Assembly: GCA_029262115.1 (NCBI GenBank)
Contig: JAJCZZ010000073.1
Span: forward strand, 49,666-113,665
DNA length: 64,000 nucleotides
DNA from: Gemmatimonadota bacterium
GTDB lineage: Bacteria > Gemmatimonadota > Gemmatimonadetes > Longimicrobiales > Gaopeijiaceae
Direction of reading: 5' to 3'
The notes beneath the pieces were generated by a model. That model saw only the letters and a program-made list of their open reading frames with translations, had not been told where the DNA came from and did not search any database. Both the position numbers and the translations under genes were made by a program. Of this stretch, positions 54,064 to 62,998 are shown piece after piece. Numbering within the stretch: the stretch's first letter is position 1; the number at the start of each line of letters is the position of its first letter.

Positions 54064-55886
54064 GCTGACACCTCCAGCGGCGCACCGGACCGCGTCGGGT
54101 GTATCTGCCCGGCCTCCAGACCCGCGTACGGCACCAGAAGGTCCGACTTGGCCATATCCCAGGCGGCGGTCGGGCACCGCTCGGCGCACAGCCCACAGTG
54201 GATGCACAGATCCTCGTCCTTCATCATGAGCCGGCCGGTGTGCGGCAACGGTTCGGACGCGAACAGCGGCTGGTCCGGGTGGATCTGCGGCACCGTCAAA
54301 CGGAGTCGGACTTCATCTTCGGGCCCGTCGGGCGTGATGGTGAGGCACGTGACCGGACAGATGTCGATGCAGGCATCGCACTCGATGCACAGCGGGCCGG
54401 TGAAGTCGGTCTGGATGTCACAATTCAGGCACCGTTCCGTCTCCTGGAGCGCGCGCTCGATGTCGAAGCCCAACTCGGCCTCCACCTCCATCGACTTCAA
54501 CCGCTCACGCAAGTCGGCGTAGTTCATCTCCGCACGCTGGGCGCCGTCGAAATCGTTGGAGTAGGACCACTCGTGCAGGCCCATCTTCACGCTCACGAGG
54601 TTCTGGCCGTACGGTGGCCGGTCCTCCACGGGTTCGCCCTGGCAGTATCGGTGCAGGGAAATCGCGGCCTGATGCCCGTGCTCCACCGCCCAGATGATGT
54701 TCTCCGGACCCCACGCGGCGTCGCCGCCCACGAAGACTCCGGGAAGGCTCGTGGCAAACGTCGACTTGTCGACGACGGGCATCTCCCAGTCGTTGAACTC
54801 GATGCCGATATCCCGCTCGATCCACGGGAAGGCTGCGTCCTGACCGATGGCCAGGATGACCTCGTCGCAAGGCAGCACCACCGTGTCGAGCACCTCCTTC
54901 TTCAATCGCCCCCCCTCCTGCTCGTGCCAGCGCACGATCTCGAACTCCATTCCCGTCAGCTTCCCGTTCTCCGACAGGAAGCGCGTGGGGGAGTGGTTCT
55001 CGAGGATGTCGATCTGTTCGCCTTCCGCGTCTTCCAGTTCCCAGGGCGATGCCTTGAAGAGCGGCCGCGGCTTGCGCGCCATGACCTTCACGTCGGTGCC
55101 GCCGAGCCGCTTCGCGCTCCGGCAACAGTCCATGGCCGTGTTGCCCGCCCCGATGACGAGCACCCGAGGAGCGATGGAGTCGATATGCTCGAAGGCGATG
55201 CTCTGAAGCCAGTCGATGCCGATGTGCACGTGGTCGGGGTCGTCCCAGCGCCCCGGCAGATCCAACTCCTTTCCCCGAGGCGCGCCCGTGCCGATGAAGA
55301 CGGCGTCCCACCCCTCCTCCAGAACCGCGGCCATACTGTCCACCTCATGCCCGGTCCTGAGATCCACGCCCATGTCGAGGATGTAGTCGATCTCCTCGTT
55401 CAGGACCCGCGGCGGCAGGCGGAACTGGGGGATGTTGTTCCACATCAAGCCGCCCGGCTTTTCCAGCTTCTCGTAGATCGTGATCTCGTAGCCGAGCGGC
55501 ATGAGGTCGTTCGCCACGGTCAGCGAGGCGGGTCCGGCGCCGATCAGAAGGATTCGCTTGCCGTTCTTTTTTTCGGGGATGGCGGGCAGGAGCGGCCGGA
55601 TGTCGTCGTCGCGCAGGTCCGCCGCCACCCGTTTCAGGCGACAGATGGCCACGGGCTCGCCGTCCAGACGGGTCCGCCGGCACGCCGGCTCACACGGACG
55701 GTCGCACGTGCGCCCCAGGATACCGGGGAAGACGTTGGACTTCCGGTTCAGCATGTACGCGTCGGTGTACCGTCCGAGCGCAATGAGCCGGATGTACTCC
55801 GGGACGTTGGTGTGGGCGGGGCACCCCCACTGGCAGTCCACCACCCGGTGGTAGTAGTGGGGGTCGCTCGTGTCAGTAGGGCGCAT
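54060..55886 (-). CDS. GltD-like NAD(P)H:ferredoxin oxidoreductase with ferredoxin domain
   Basis: The 608-aa protein begins with the Fer4_20 segment of glutamate synthase small subunits (DCQWGCPAHTNVPEYI, CDRPCEPACRR). The FAD fold follows (ILLIGAGPASLTVANDLMPL, ADP-binding) with the NAD(P)H fold (RVLVIGAGNTAMDCCRSAKR) and the closing FAD motif (GVFVGGDAAWGP). The C-terminus carries CLNCD and two clusters: CIECDACIDICPVTC and CIHCGLCAERCP. It would shuttle electrons between NAD(P)H and ferredoxin for KorAB. Overlap with korA supports this. ATG at 55886; the ribosome site is weak, so it may depend on translation of the preceding small gene. Confidence 0.9.
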   Translation of the reverse strand: MRPTDTSDPHYYHRVVDCQWGCPAHTNVPEYIRLIALGRYTDAYMLNRKSNVFPGILGRTCDRPCEPACRRTRLDGEPVAICRLKRVAADLRDDDIRPLLPAIPEKKNGKRILLIGAGPASLTVANDLMPLGYEITIYEKLEKPGGLMWNNIPQFRLPPRVLNEEIDYILDMGVDLRTGHEVDSMAAVLEEGWDAVFIGTGAPRGKELDLPGRWDDPDHVHIGIDWLQSIAFEHIDSIAPRVLVIGAGNTAMDCCRSAKRLGGTDVKVMARKPRPLFKASPWELEDAEGEQIDILENHSPTRFLSENGKLTGMEFEIVRWHEQEGGRLKKEVLDTVVLPCDEVILAIGQDAAFPWIERDIGIEFNDWEMPVVDKSTFATSLPGVFVGGDAAWGPENIIWAVEHGHQAAISLHRYCQGEPVEDRPPYGQNLVSVKMGLHEWSYSNDFDGAQRAEMNYADLRERLKSMEVEAELGFDIERALQETERCLNCDIQTDFTGPLCIECDACIDICPVTCLTITPDGPEDEVRLRLTVPQIHPDQPLFASEPLPHTGRLMMKDEDLCIHCGLCAERCPTAAWDMAKSDLLVPYAGLEAGQIHPTRSGAPLEVSA

Positions 55887-55888
55887 GG

Positions 55889-56131
55889 CTATCGTTTTTT
55901 CTTGGGAGGAAGACCGCGTTGCCGGGGCCGGCGCTCCAACTCCATGGCACGACCGAGGAGTTGCTCGTCCGGGAGGGTGGGGAGGTCGAACAGCGGGCAC
56001 AGTCGCCCGGTACAGCGCACGCCGTACTCGAGGCACGACACCAACGTGTCGTCGTTGACGAGAACGGGGACGTCGCGGAAGTGGGCCGAGCAGAACGCTC
56101 GGCCCAGGCGGGTATCGGGTTGCGGTTCCAT
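55889..56131 (-). CDS. Small Cys-containing protein at the head of the kor operon
   Basis: The 80-aa product (MEPQPDTRLGRAFCSAHFR, then VSCLEYGVRCTGRLCPLFD, ending in a basic PPKKKR tail) was not recognised. Four Cys in AFCS, SCLE, RCT and LCP could bind Zn or an iron-sulfur cluster. GGGAGG precedes the ATG, and only 2 bp separate it from the GltD-like gene, so it is likely a genuine first gene of the operon. The Shine-Dalgarno lies inside a predicted hairpin. A role as an assembly or electron-transfer accessory is only a guess. Confidence 0.65.
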   Translation of the reverse strand: MEPQPDTRLGRAFCSAHFRDVPVLVNDDTLVSCLEYGVRCTGRLCPLFDLPTLPDEQLLGRAMELERRPRQRGLPPKKKR

Positions 56132-56136
56132 CGCAC

Positions 56137-56182
56137 ACCTCCCGGGCACAAACCCGTGGGAGGTCCCTTCCGAGAAAGGGAC
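56137..56182 (-). promoter_or_regulatory. Tandem hairpins, the second masking the ribosome-binding site
   Basis: On the minus strand GTCCCTT-TCTCGG-AAGGGAC (56182-56163) is followed by ACCTCCC-AC-GGG-TTTGTG-CCC-GGGAGGT (56164-56138). The 3' arm GGGAGGT is the Shine-Dalgarno of the small gene. The two stems share 2 nt, so they stack or compete. The region 56183-56406 holds no recognisable gene; the operon promoter probably lies there. Confidence 0.5.
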
Positions 56183-56406
56183 AGTCAGAGCGGATCCACC
56201 TGTGGGGCCCCAGGAGGAGCCGGGTGGCTTCCGCCGACCCGGATACCTCGCGTTGCCATCTAGACCGTGTGTCGGACCCGGAGTCCGGGTCCGCTATGTG
56301 CGAGAACTGATGGATTCGAATGTAGGGCGCGGCGGGTGGCGCACACCACTCCCCGGATGCGCGGCCCGCTTCGAACGGGCTTCGCGAGGGGGCCGGCCCC
56401 GTGGAT

Positions 56407-56820
56407 CTATGGCATGAAGACCCCGACGCCCTCGGCCTCAGCGGCCGCGCGGAGTCGTCCGTCGAGGGTGGCCAGCGGCAGGCCGTATGAAGCCGCCAGG
56501 TCGAGGTAGGCGGCATCGTACGTAGACAGCTCGTTGCGGCGGGCCGTTCTCCACGTCGTGTCCAGCGCCCGGACGCGATCCACCGGCTCGACCACGATCG
56601 GCAACGTGAGTATGAGATGGGCGAACCGGCTGGCGTCCGCCGGCTCGATACGCCGGCGCCGCTCCGCCACGACCAGCGCGTTGCTCACCTCGAGCGGCCA
56701 GATCGACGCGGCCATCGCCTCGGAATCGACCAGGGCGTCCAGCACGGACAAGGCATACGGACCCCGCTCGTCCTCGAACGCCCAGGCCACCGTGACCGAC
56801 GCATCCAGTACGAAGTTCAC
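56407..56820 (-). CDS. vapC: VapC-type PIN-domain toxin (Phd-linked)
   Basis: The 137-aa protein has the PIN acidic set: VNFVLDASVTVAWAF, IWPLEVSNALVVAE, STYDAAYLDLAAS and LATLDGRLRAA. The GTG at 56820 overlaps the antitoxin stop (GTGA), fixing the start. Its class (FVLDASVxxAWxF, DxAYLxLA) usually pairs with Phd/YefM antitoxins, as here, rather than with RHH VapB. It is predicted to be an RNase. Confidence 0.92.
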   Translation of the reverse strand: MNFVLDASVTVAWAFEDERGPYALSVLDALVDSEAMAASIWPLEVSNALVVAERRRRIEPADASRFAHLILTLPIVVEPVDRVRALDTTWRTARRNELSTYDAAYLDLAASYGLPLATLDGRLRAAAEAEGVGVFMP

Positions 56821-57059
56821 CCGCGCCCGTCCTCGATCAGATCCCGAACGGACAGGGCGGCACCGAGCCGGCGGCCGGAGCTGAACTCGCGGAGCTCGGC
56901 CACAGCTTCGACGGCACTGCGGCGGTTCGACGAGCTCGGGGGGACCATCTCCGCCACCGGCGTACCGTGCCGTGTGATGGTGATGCGCTCGCCCGCCTCC
57001 ACGCGCCTCAGGAGTTCGGGCAGCCGTGTTTTGGCTTCGTACGATCCAACGGTTGCCAT
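56817..57059 (-). CDS. Phd/YefM-family antitoxin
   Basis: The 80-aa protein reads MATVGSYEAKTRLPELLRRVEAGERITITRHGTPVAEMVP, the conserved Phd/YefM dimer and DNA-binding fold, followed by a variable toxin-binding tail (AVAELREFSSGRRL). The stop overlaps the toxin GTG. A repeat with operator character lies about 30 bp upstream of the ATG. No Shine-Dalgarno is evident. Confidence 0.92.
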   Translation of the reverse strand: MATVGSYEAKTRLPELLRRVEAGERITITRHGTPVAEMVPPSSSNRRSAVEAVAELREFSSGRRLGAALSVRDLIEDGRG

Positions 57060-57089
57060 TTTGGGTCTGTGTTGAGAAAGCGGCGGAAG

Positions 57090-57113
57090 TAGACCAGTCG
57101 CTAGACCAGTCTA
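57090..57113 (-). promoter_or_regulatory. Tandem operator repeats before the Phd gene
   Basis: TAGACCAGTC occurs twice at a 12-bp period (57090-57099 and 57102-57111); the second copy continues to the palindrome TAGAC-CA-GTCTA. Tandem near-palindromes at about one helical turn are the usual Phd binding pattern. Confidence 0.5.
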
Positions 57114-57194
57114 ACACCACCCACGGCGACTCCACAGCGGCGAAGCCACTCCCGGAGTTGACCAGGCCCCACTCGGCTCGCCTTTTCGTTAAAT

Positions 57195-57200
57195 TACAAT
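57195..57200 (+). promoter_or_regulatory. -10 element of infA
   Basis: TACAAT in the AT-rich patch TTCGTTAAATTACAAT lies 30 bp upstream of the infA ATG. No convincing -35 is visible at normal spacing. Confidence 0.4.
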
Positions 57201-57230
57201 GCTCTACAACCTGTACCGATGAGAAGCAAC

Positions 57231-57449
57231 ATGGCGAAAGAAGAACCGATCGAACTCGAAGGCGTGGTCAACGAAGTGCTCCCCAACGCGAATTTCCGGG
57301 TGGGCCTTTCGAACGGGCACGAGATCCTGGCGTACCTCTCCGGGAAGATGCGGAAGCACTACATCCGGGTCCTGGAAGGCGATCAGGTCACGGTGGAGAT
57401 CTCCCCGTACGACATGACGCGTGGCCGGGTGACCTACCGCTACAAGTAG
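57231..57449 (+). CDS. infA: Translation initiation factor IF-1
   Basis: The 72-aa S1/OB-fold protein [56 protein letters not shown] is IF-1 over its full length. It occupies the ribosomal A site during initiation. The ATG at 57231 gives the conserved MAKE start; GAGAAG lies upstream. It is monocistronic here rather than within a ribosomal-protein operon. Confidence 0.98.
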   Translation: MAKEEPIELEGVVNEVLPNANFRVGLSNGHEILAYLSGKMRKHYIRVLEGDQVTVEISPYDMTRGRVTYRYK

Positions 57450-57507
57450 TCCGCCGCGCAGTCCCAACAGCGGAGGCGCCTCCCTGGCGTCGACGTCCGC
57501 GGCGGGT

Positions 57508-57531
57508 TGCCCCCGACCCCCGCGTGGGGCA
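57508..57531 (+). terminator. Hairpin after infA
   Basis: TGCCCC-N12-GGGGCA lies 59 bp past the infA stop, without a T-run. It may mark the transcript end before the propeller gene. Confidence 0.3.
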
Positions 57532-57573
57532 TGGTGACGGCGTTCTACGGCCTCACCTGCTCCCGGAAGCTCC

Positions 57574-60500
57574 ATGCTCGTAGTGTCCGCTCGCCCGTCG
57601 GTCGTCTCTCCCCCTTCCCTGCTGACGCCGGCCGCCGCGCTCGTTCTCTCGGCCCTGGCCGCTCTCGCTGCTCCCGTGGGCGCCTCCGCTCAGACCCCCC
57701 CGCCGGACACACCCACGTTCGCGGATGCGGTCGCCGCCCTTTCCCTCCGTGAGGTCGGGCCCGCCGTAGCGGGCGGGCGCATCGCCGACATCGCGGTCCA
57801 CCCGACCGATCGGGCGACCTGGTACGTGGCCGTCGGATCCGGCGGCGTGTGGAAGACCGCAAACGCGGGCACGACATGGACGCCCGTGTTCGACGATCAA
57901 CCGAGCTACTCAATTGGCGTGGTCACGCTCGATCCTTCCAATCCGCAGGTCGTTTGGGTGGGCACCGGAGAAAACGTCAGCGGCCGACATGTGGGATGGG
58001 GCTCGGGCGTCTACCGGAGCCGGGACGCGGGGGCGAGCTGGGAGGCGGTCGGGCTGGAGCGCTCCGAGCACATCGGTCGCATCCTCGTCCATCCCGACGA
58101 CGGCAAGACCGTACTCGTGGCGGCCGAAGGGCCCCTCTGGAGCGCCGGCGGCCAGCGCGGCGTCTACCGGACGACGGACGGAGGCGCGACCTGGTCGCAG
58201 GTACTCGACATCGACCAAGACACGGGGGTGACCGACCTCGAGTTCTCGCCCGACAACCCGGATATCGTGTACGCCGCTGCGTACCAGCGCCGCCGCCATG
58301 TGTGGGGATTCCTGGCCGGTGGCCCCTCCTCCGGCATCTGGAAGTCGACGGACGGAGGCGAGAGCTGGCGGGAGATCAGCCGCGGGCTTCCGTCGGGCGA
58401 CATGGGTAAGATCGGCCTGGCGGTGACCCCGGCCGACCCGGACCTCGTCTACGCCACGATCGAGGCCGACGACTCCGAGCGAGGCTTCTACCGCTCCACG
58501 GATCGCGGCGAGAGCTGGGCGAAGAGGAATCCCTACATCTCCGGGGGCACAGGGCCGCACTATTACCAGGAGATCGAGGCGTCTCCGACCGATCCGGATC
58601 TGGTCATCCAGATGGACGTCTTCTTCCAGATCACAAGGGACGGGGGCGCCACGTTCGACAACCTCGGAACGGGCCGGGAGAAGCACTCCGACAACCATGC
58701 CCTCTGGATCGACCCCGACCGACCCTCCCATATGCTGGCCGGGACCGACGCGGGGCTGTACGAGACGTTCGATCTGGGCCGCACGTGGCGGCACTTTCCC
58801 AACATGCCGATCTCCCAATTCTACAAAGTGGCGCTCTCCAATTCCGAGCCCTTCTACGAACTGCTCGGAGGGGCGCAGGATCTGGGCACCCTGTGGGGTC
58901 CGGCCCGCACCCGCACCACCGAGGGCGTGCGCAACGAAGACTGGCACTTCCCGATGGGCGCGGATGGGTACGGCGTCCAGTTCGACCCCACCGACGCGAA
59001 CATCCTGTATCTGATGACCCAGCAGGGAAATCTGTACCGGGTGGACCGGCGCAGCGACGAAGCGCTTCAGATTCAGCCGCAGCCCGACGTGGGCGACCCA
59101 CCGGAGCGTTGGAACTGGGACTCGCCGGTCCTGGTCAGCCCGCACGACCCGAGTCGGCTGTACTTCGGATCGCAGCGCCTGTGGCGCAGTGATGATCGAG
59201 GTGATAGCTGGACGGCGGTCAGCGACGACCTGACCACGAACACGAACCGGTACGAGTTGCCGTACATGGGCCGGGTGTGGGAGGTCGACGCGCTGCACGA
59301 CAACGGGGCGATGTCGAAGTACTCGACCCTGACGGCCATCTCGGAAAGCCCGGTGGCCGAAGGCGTGCTCTATACCGGCTCGGACGACGGACTCGTGCAC
59401 GTGTCGACGGACGGTGGGGGCAGTTGGACGCCGACCGCAGCGCTCCCGGGCGTGCCGGATCGGTCCTTCATCAACGATGTCGAGGCGGGACAGCACGCCG
59501 CCACCACCGTCTTCGTGGCCGCGGATGCCCACAAGGTCGGCAACTTCACACCCTTCCTGTTCCGTTCGGACGACCGGGGCCGAAGCTGGACCTCCATCAC
59601 CGGCGACCTGCCTGAGCGGACGATCGTGTGGGCCATTCAGCAGGACCATGTCGATCCGGATCTGCTGTTCATGGCCGCGGAGTGGGGGCTGTACGTGAGT
59701 CCGAACGGCGGCACCAACTGGCACCGGCTACCTGGGGCGCCGACGATCGCCTTCCGGGATGTCAAATTGCACCGGAGGGACGGGGACGTGGTGGGCGCGA
59801 CGTTCGGGCGCGGCTTCTACATCCTCGACGACTACGGCCCGTTGCGGGCGATGGATGACGCGGTGGTGGCCGAAGGCGGCGGCGTGCTGCCGGTCCGCGA
59901 CGCGTGGTGGTACGTGCCGTACGCCACGAACCAGGCGCAGGGCCGCCCAACGCTCGGAAGCACGGCGTACGCAGCACCCAACCCGCCGTTCGGAGCCGCC
60001 CTCACGTATGTGCTGAACGAGACACCGCAGCGGCCGAGCGACCTACGCGCTGAACGCGACGAGGCCCTGCGCGCACGAGGCGACAACGCGCCCTTCCCCG
60101 GCTACGACGCGCTCCGGGACGAACTGAGCGAAGGGGAGTCCCGAGTGCTCCTGGACATCTCCGACGCGACGGGTCGACGCGTCCGCTGGGTGGAAGGCAC
60201 TGCCAAGGAGGGGGTGCACCGGGTCACGTGGGACCTCCGCCGGGCCGCGCCCAACCCGGTGAATCTGTCGACCCCGTCCTTTCGCCCGCCGTGGGTGACC
60301 GACCCGGTCGGCCCGCTCGCCCCTCCTGGGCGCTACACCGCTCAGATGGTGCTCGTTACCGCGGACGGGGCAGAAGCGGTCGGACCGGCCCAGCCGTTTA
60401 CGGTACCGCCGGTGCCCAACGCGCCGCCCGGCACCGACTTCGTGGCCGTGGCCGCCTTCCAGGGCGAGGTGGCCGAGCTACAGCGCCGCATCGGCATCGC

Positions 60501-60903
60501 GGCGGCCGAGTTGAACCGGCAGGCAGGTAGGCTTCCGTACATGCGCGCTGCCCTCGTGCGGACCCCGGGCGCCGATGCGGAGTTGTTCGGTCGAATCGAC
60601 GCGGTCGCGCGCGCCTTTTCTGATCTTCGCCTCCGCCTGTTCGGCGATCCCGTCCGCGGGCGCCTCAACGAATCCACCGTACCGGGCATCTCCGGCCGGG
60701 TGGGCAATGTGGCCGGCGGCCACTGGAGTACGCGCATGAACCCCACCACGACGCAGCGAAGAAACGTCGAAATCGCACAGGCCGATCTCGGCGCGGTCGA
60801 GCGGGACCTGGCCGCCCTCCTCGGTGGCCCGCTGGCGGAGTTGGAGCGCGCGTTGGCGGCGGCCGGAGCTCCCTGGACGCCCGGCCGCGAGGTGATCCGA
60901 TGA
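57574..60903 (+). CDS. Exported VPS10/BNR-repeat beta-propeller protein
   Basis: The 1109-aa protein has a signal peptide (AAALVLSALAALAAPVGASAQ) and repeated sialidase/BNR or sortilin-type blades: GSGGVWKTANAGTTW, GVYRSRDAGASWEAVG, GVYRTTDGGATWSQV, GIWKSTDGGESWREI, GFYRSTDRGESWAKR, LFRSDDRGRSWTSI. A C-terminal Ig-like or fibronectin-type part follows (GVHRVTWDLRRAAPNPVN). It is typical of a large Gemmatimonadota/Bacteroidota family sometimes named glycosyl hydrolase, but no catalytic sialidase residues are apparent. It overlaps the M24 peptidase gene by ATGA. Confidence 0.85.
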   Translation: MLVVSARPSVVSPPSLLTPAAALVLSALAALAAPVGASAQTPPPDTPTFADAVAALSLREVGPAVAGGRIADIAVHPTDRATWYVAVGSGGVWKTANAGTTWTPVFDDQPSYSIGVVTLDPSNPQVVWVGTGENVSGRHVGWGSGVYRSRDAGASWEAVGLERSEHIGRILVHPDDGKTVLVAAEGPLWSAGGQRGVYRTTDGGATWSQVLDIDQDTGVTDLEFSPDNPDIVYAAAYQRRRHVWGFLAGGPSSGIWKSTDGGESWREISRGLPSGDMGKIGLAVTPADPDLVYATIEADDSERGFYRSTDRGESWAKRNPYISGGTGPHYYQEIEASPTDPDLVIQMDVFFQITRDGGATFDNLGTGREKHSDNHALWIDPDRPSHMLAGTDAGLYETFDLGRTWRHFPNMPISQFYKVALSNSEPFYELLGGAQDLGTLWGPARTRTTEGVRNEDWHFPMGADGYGVQFDPTDANILYLMTQQGNLYRVDRRSDEALQIQPQPDVGDPPERWNWDSPVLVSPHDPSRLYFGSQRLWRSDDRGDSWTAVSDDLTTNTNRYELPYMGRVWEVDALHDNGAMSKYSTLTAISESPVAEGVLYTGSDDGLVHVSTDGGGSWTPTAALPGVPDRSFINDVEAGQHAATTVFVAADAHKVGNFTPFLFRSDDRGRSWTSITGDLPERTIVWAIQQDHVDPDLLFMAAEWGLYVSPNGGTNWHRLPGAPTIAFRDVKLHRRDGDVVGATFGRGFYILDDYGPLRAMDDAVVAEGGGVLPVRDAWWYVPYATNQAQGRPTLGSTAYAAPNPPFGAALTYVLNETPQRPSDLRAERDEALRARGDNAPFPGYDALRDELSEGESRVLLDISDATGRRVRWVEGTAKEGVHRVTWDLRRAAPNPVNLSTPSFRPPWVTDPVGPLAPPGRYTAQMVLVTADGAEAVGPAQPFTVPPVPNAPPGTDFVAVAAFQGEVAELQRRIGIAAAELNRQAGRLPYMRAALVRTPGADAELFGRIDAVARAFSDLRLRLFGDPVRGRLNESTVPGISGRVGNVAGGHWSTRMNPTTTQRRNVEIAQADLGAVERDLAALLGGPLAELERALAAAGAPWTPGREVIR

Positions 60904-62309
60904 GGACCGGGGAGCGAGGAGGGATGCCTCGGCCGGAGTCCCGGGGGCGGTCGACGTCGCGGTCCGCTACCCAAACGCTGCTGCTGGCGGCGGTACTCGT
61001 GATGGGGGTGGCGCCCGCGTGCACGATGTCGGATCGGACCGACACGGTCATCACCGCCGACCTACCTTTCCCTGAGGACCCTACGCTGTGGCCCCGCATC
61101 CGCCAGGACCGCATCCGTACGCTCCTGGCTCCGGCCATGGAGCGCGCCGACATCGACGCATGGGTTGTGCTGGCCCGTGAGAACGCGAACGACCCCATCG
61201 CCGCACACATTGGTGCCGAAAACGCCGGCGGGTTGGCCGCCTTCCTGTTCTTCCTGGGTAGCGATGGGACTCTGGAGACCCTGGCCATCTCCCCGGAAAC
61301 CGAGGCGACCGCTCTCTCCGAAGTCACGCCGCTCGACTCGGTCCGCTCGGTTCCTCGGGGCACCAGCATCTACGAGGCGGTGCGCGAGGAGCTCGAGCCG
61401 CGTCAGCCCGAGCGGATCGGCATCAACAGCTCGACGCGCAACGTCGCCGACGGTCTGTCGTGGACCCAGCGGCAAGCGCTCGAACGCGCCCTCGGGCCAT
61501 CGTTGTCCCGCCGCCTGGTCTCCAGCGAGGAGTTGGTCATCGAGTGGTTGAGCGTCAAGCTGCCGGCCGAGGTCGACATCATGCGCCGGGCAGCCGCAAT
61601 CACCGAGCAACTCGAACTCGAGGCGTACGAGCGGGTGGTCCCGGGTCAGACGACAGACACCGACGTGGCCAGGTATCTGAAGCGCCGCATGGCAGAGCTC
61701 GGCGTGATCGACGGGTGGGCACCCGATCAGAATCCCAACGTGAATTCGGGGCCCGACCGGGGTCACTCGCACGCCACGGACAAGGTCATTCAGCCAGGCG
61801 ACATCATCCAAACGGACTTCGGCATCAAGGCGCACGACGTCTGGGTGACCGACATCCAGCGCTTTGCCTACGTGCTGCGACCGGGCGAGACCGAGGCGCC
61901 GCGGGACGTCCAGACCTGGTGGGACAACGCCCGCCGGGGCAGCCGAGCGGCCTTCTCGGCCATGCGGCCGGGCGTGACCGGGTGGGACGTCGACCGCGCC
62001 CAGCGCGAGGTCCTGACGGAGACGGGCTCGATTCCCATTATCTGGAGCACGGGACATCCGGTCGGCTATTGGGCGCACGACCTCGGTCCCCGCCTCGGGG
62101 GCGCGGCGGGTGGGACCCCTGCCTCGGGAGACGCCGCGCGTCCACTGCGGGAAGGTCAGACGTTCGCCTTCGACGGGTTCTTCGGCTGGCCGCAGGAGGA
62201 CGGGAGCACCAAGACGATCTCGGTCGAGGAAATGGTGGTCATCACGGAGAACGGCGCGGAGTGGTTGGTGCCGCCCCAGGAGGAGTTGGTTCTGATCCCG
62301 TCCGGTTGA
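60900..62309 (+). CDS. M24-family metallopeptidase lipoprotein (Xaa-Pro type)
   Basis: The 469-aa protein has a lipobox (VAPACTMS), a creatinase-like N-terminal domain (IAAHIGAENAGGLAAFLFF) and a pita-bread domain with metal ligands in IQTDFGIKAHDVWVTDIQ (two Asp), STGHPVGYWAHD (His) and ISVEEMVVI (Glu). The other Glu of the canonical EPG motif reads FAFDGFF here, an Asp substitution. It is predicted to be periplasmic and membrane-attached and may process peptides released outside the cell. Its ATG overlaps the propeller stop by 4 bp, so the two are expressed together. Confidence 0.85.
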   Translation: MRTGERGGMPRPESRGRSTSRSATQTLLLAAVLVMGVAPACTMSDRTDTVITADLPFPEDPTLWPRIRQDRIRTLLAPAMERADIDAWVVLARENANDPIAAHIGAENAGGLAAFLFFLGSDGTLETLAISPETEATALSEVTPLDSVRSVPRGTSIYEAVREELEPRQPERIGINSSTRNVADGLSWTQRQALERALGPSLSRRLVSSEELVIEWLSVKLPAEVDIMRRAAAITEQLELEAYERVVPGQTTDTDVARYLKRRMAELGVIDGWAPDQNPNVNSGPDRGHSHATDKVIQPGDIIQTDFGIKAHDVWVTDIQRFAYVLRPGETEAPRDVQTWWDNARRGSRAAFSAMRPGVTGWDVDRAQREVLTETGSIPIIWSTGHPVGYWAHDLGPRLGGAAGGTPASGDAARPLREGQTFAFDGFFGWPQEDGSTKTISVEEMVVITENGAEWLVPPQEELVLIPSG

Positions 62310-62360
62310 GCCGCAGACACCCCAGAAACACACGACCCTCCGCGACGTACGGAACGCGAT

Positions 62361-62984
62361 ATGCAACACCCTATGTCCGCCCTCGAGGGCGAGTTCGGTC
62401 GGATCGACATTTATCTGTTCGATCAATTGTTGCGCGGCCGTATCACGCCGGACATGCGCGTGCTGGACGCCGGCTGCGGCCCCGGTCGCAACTCGCACTA
62501 CCTGCTCCGGCAGGGGGCGGAGGTGTTCGGCGTCGATCGCAAGGACCGGGCGATCGAGGCCATTCGTGCCCTCGCGGCGACGCTGCAGCCGTCCCTCCCG
62601 CCTGAGAATTTCCAGGTTGGAGAGGTGGCGGAGCTCTCATTCGCCGATGGCTACTTCGACACCGTCGTATGCAGCGCGGTACTCCACTTCGCGGAGGACG
62701 AGGCACACTTCGAGACGATGGTCGGGGAGATGTGGAGGACGCTCCGGCCCGGCGGCATCTTTTTCGCCCGGCTGGCCTCGACGATCGGTCTGGAGGACCG
62801 GCTGAGCCCGACCCACGGCCGGTGGCATGCGCTCCCGGACGGAAGTGACCGCTTTCTGGTGGACGAAGCCTATCTGCTCGGAATCACGGGGCAACTCGGC
62901 GGCACCCTCCTCGACCCGTTGAAGACCACCAACGTCCAGGGCATGCGTGCCATGACCACCTGGGTCGTGCGGAAGACCGACTAG
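62361..62984 (+). CDS. Class I SAM-dependent methyltransferase
   Basis: The 207-aa Rossmann-fold enzyme has motif I VLDAGCGPGRNSHYL, the acidic second strand VFGVDRKDRAIEAI, and DTVVCSAVLHFAEDEAHFE with LRPGGIFFARLAS for motifs IV-V. The AGCGPG loop is the SAM-binding signature. The substrate cannot be told. It stands alone after the M24 gene with 51 bp between. Confidence 0.88.
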   Translation: MQHPMSALEGEFGRIDIYLFDQLLRGRITPDMRVLDAGCGPGRNSHYLLRQGAEVFGVDRKDRAIEAIRALAATLQPSLPPENFQVGEVAELSFADGYFDTVVCSAVLHFAEDEAHFETMVGEMWRTLRPGGIFFARLASTIGLEDRLSPTHGRWHALPDGSDRFLVDEAYLLGITGQLGGTLLDPLKTTNVQGMRAMTTWVVRKTD

Positions 62985-62998
62985 GCCGCTTGAGGGGT

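Noticed and set aside
54099..56417. 772-aa plus-strand frame opposite the GltD-like gene
   Set aside because: Antisense shadow; the minus strand has clear FAD, NAD(P)H and iron-sulfur motifs.
57910..59724. 604-aa minus-strand frame opposite the propeller gene
   Set aside because: The repeated propeller blades on the plus strand explain the open frame; no independent domain is seen.
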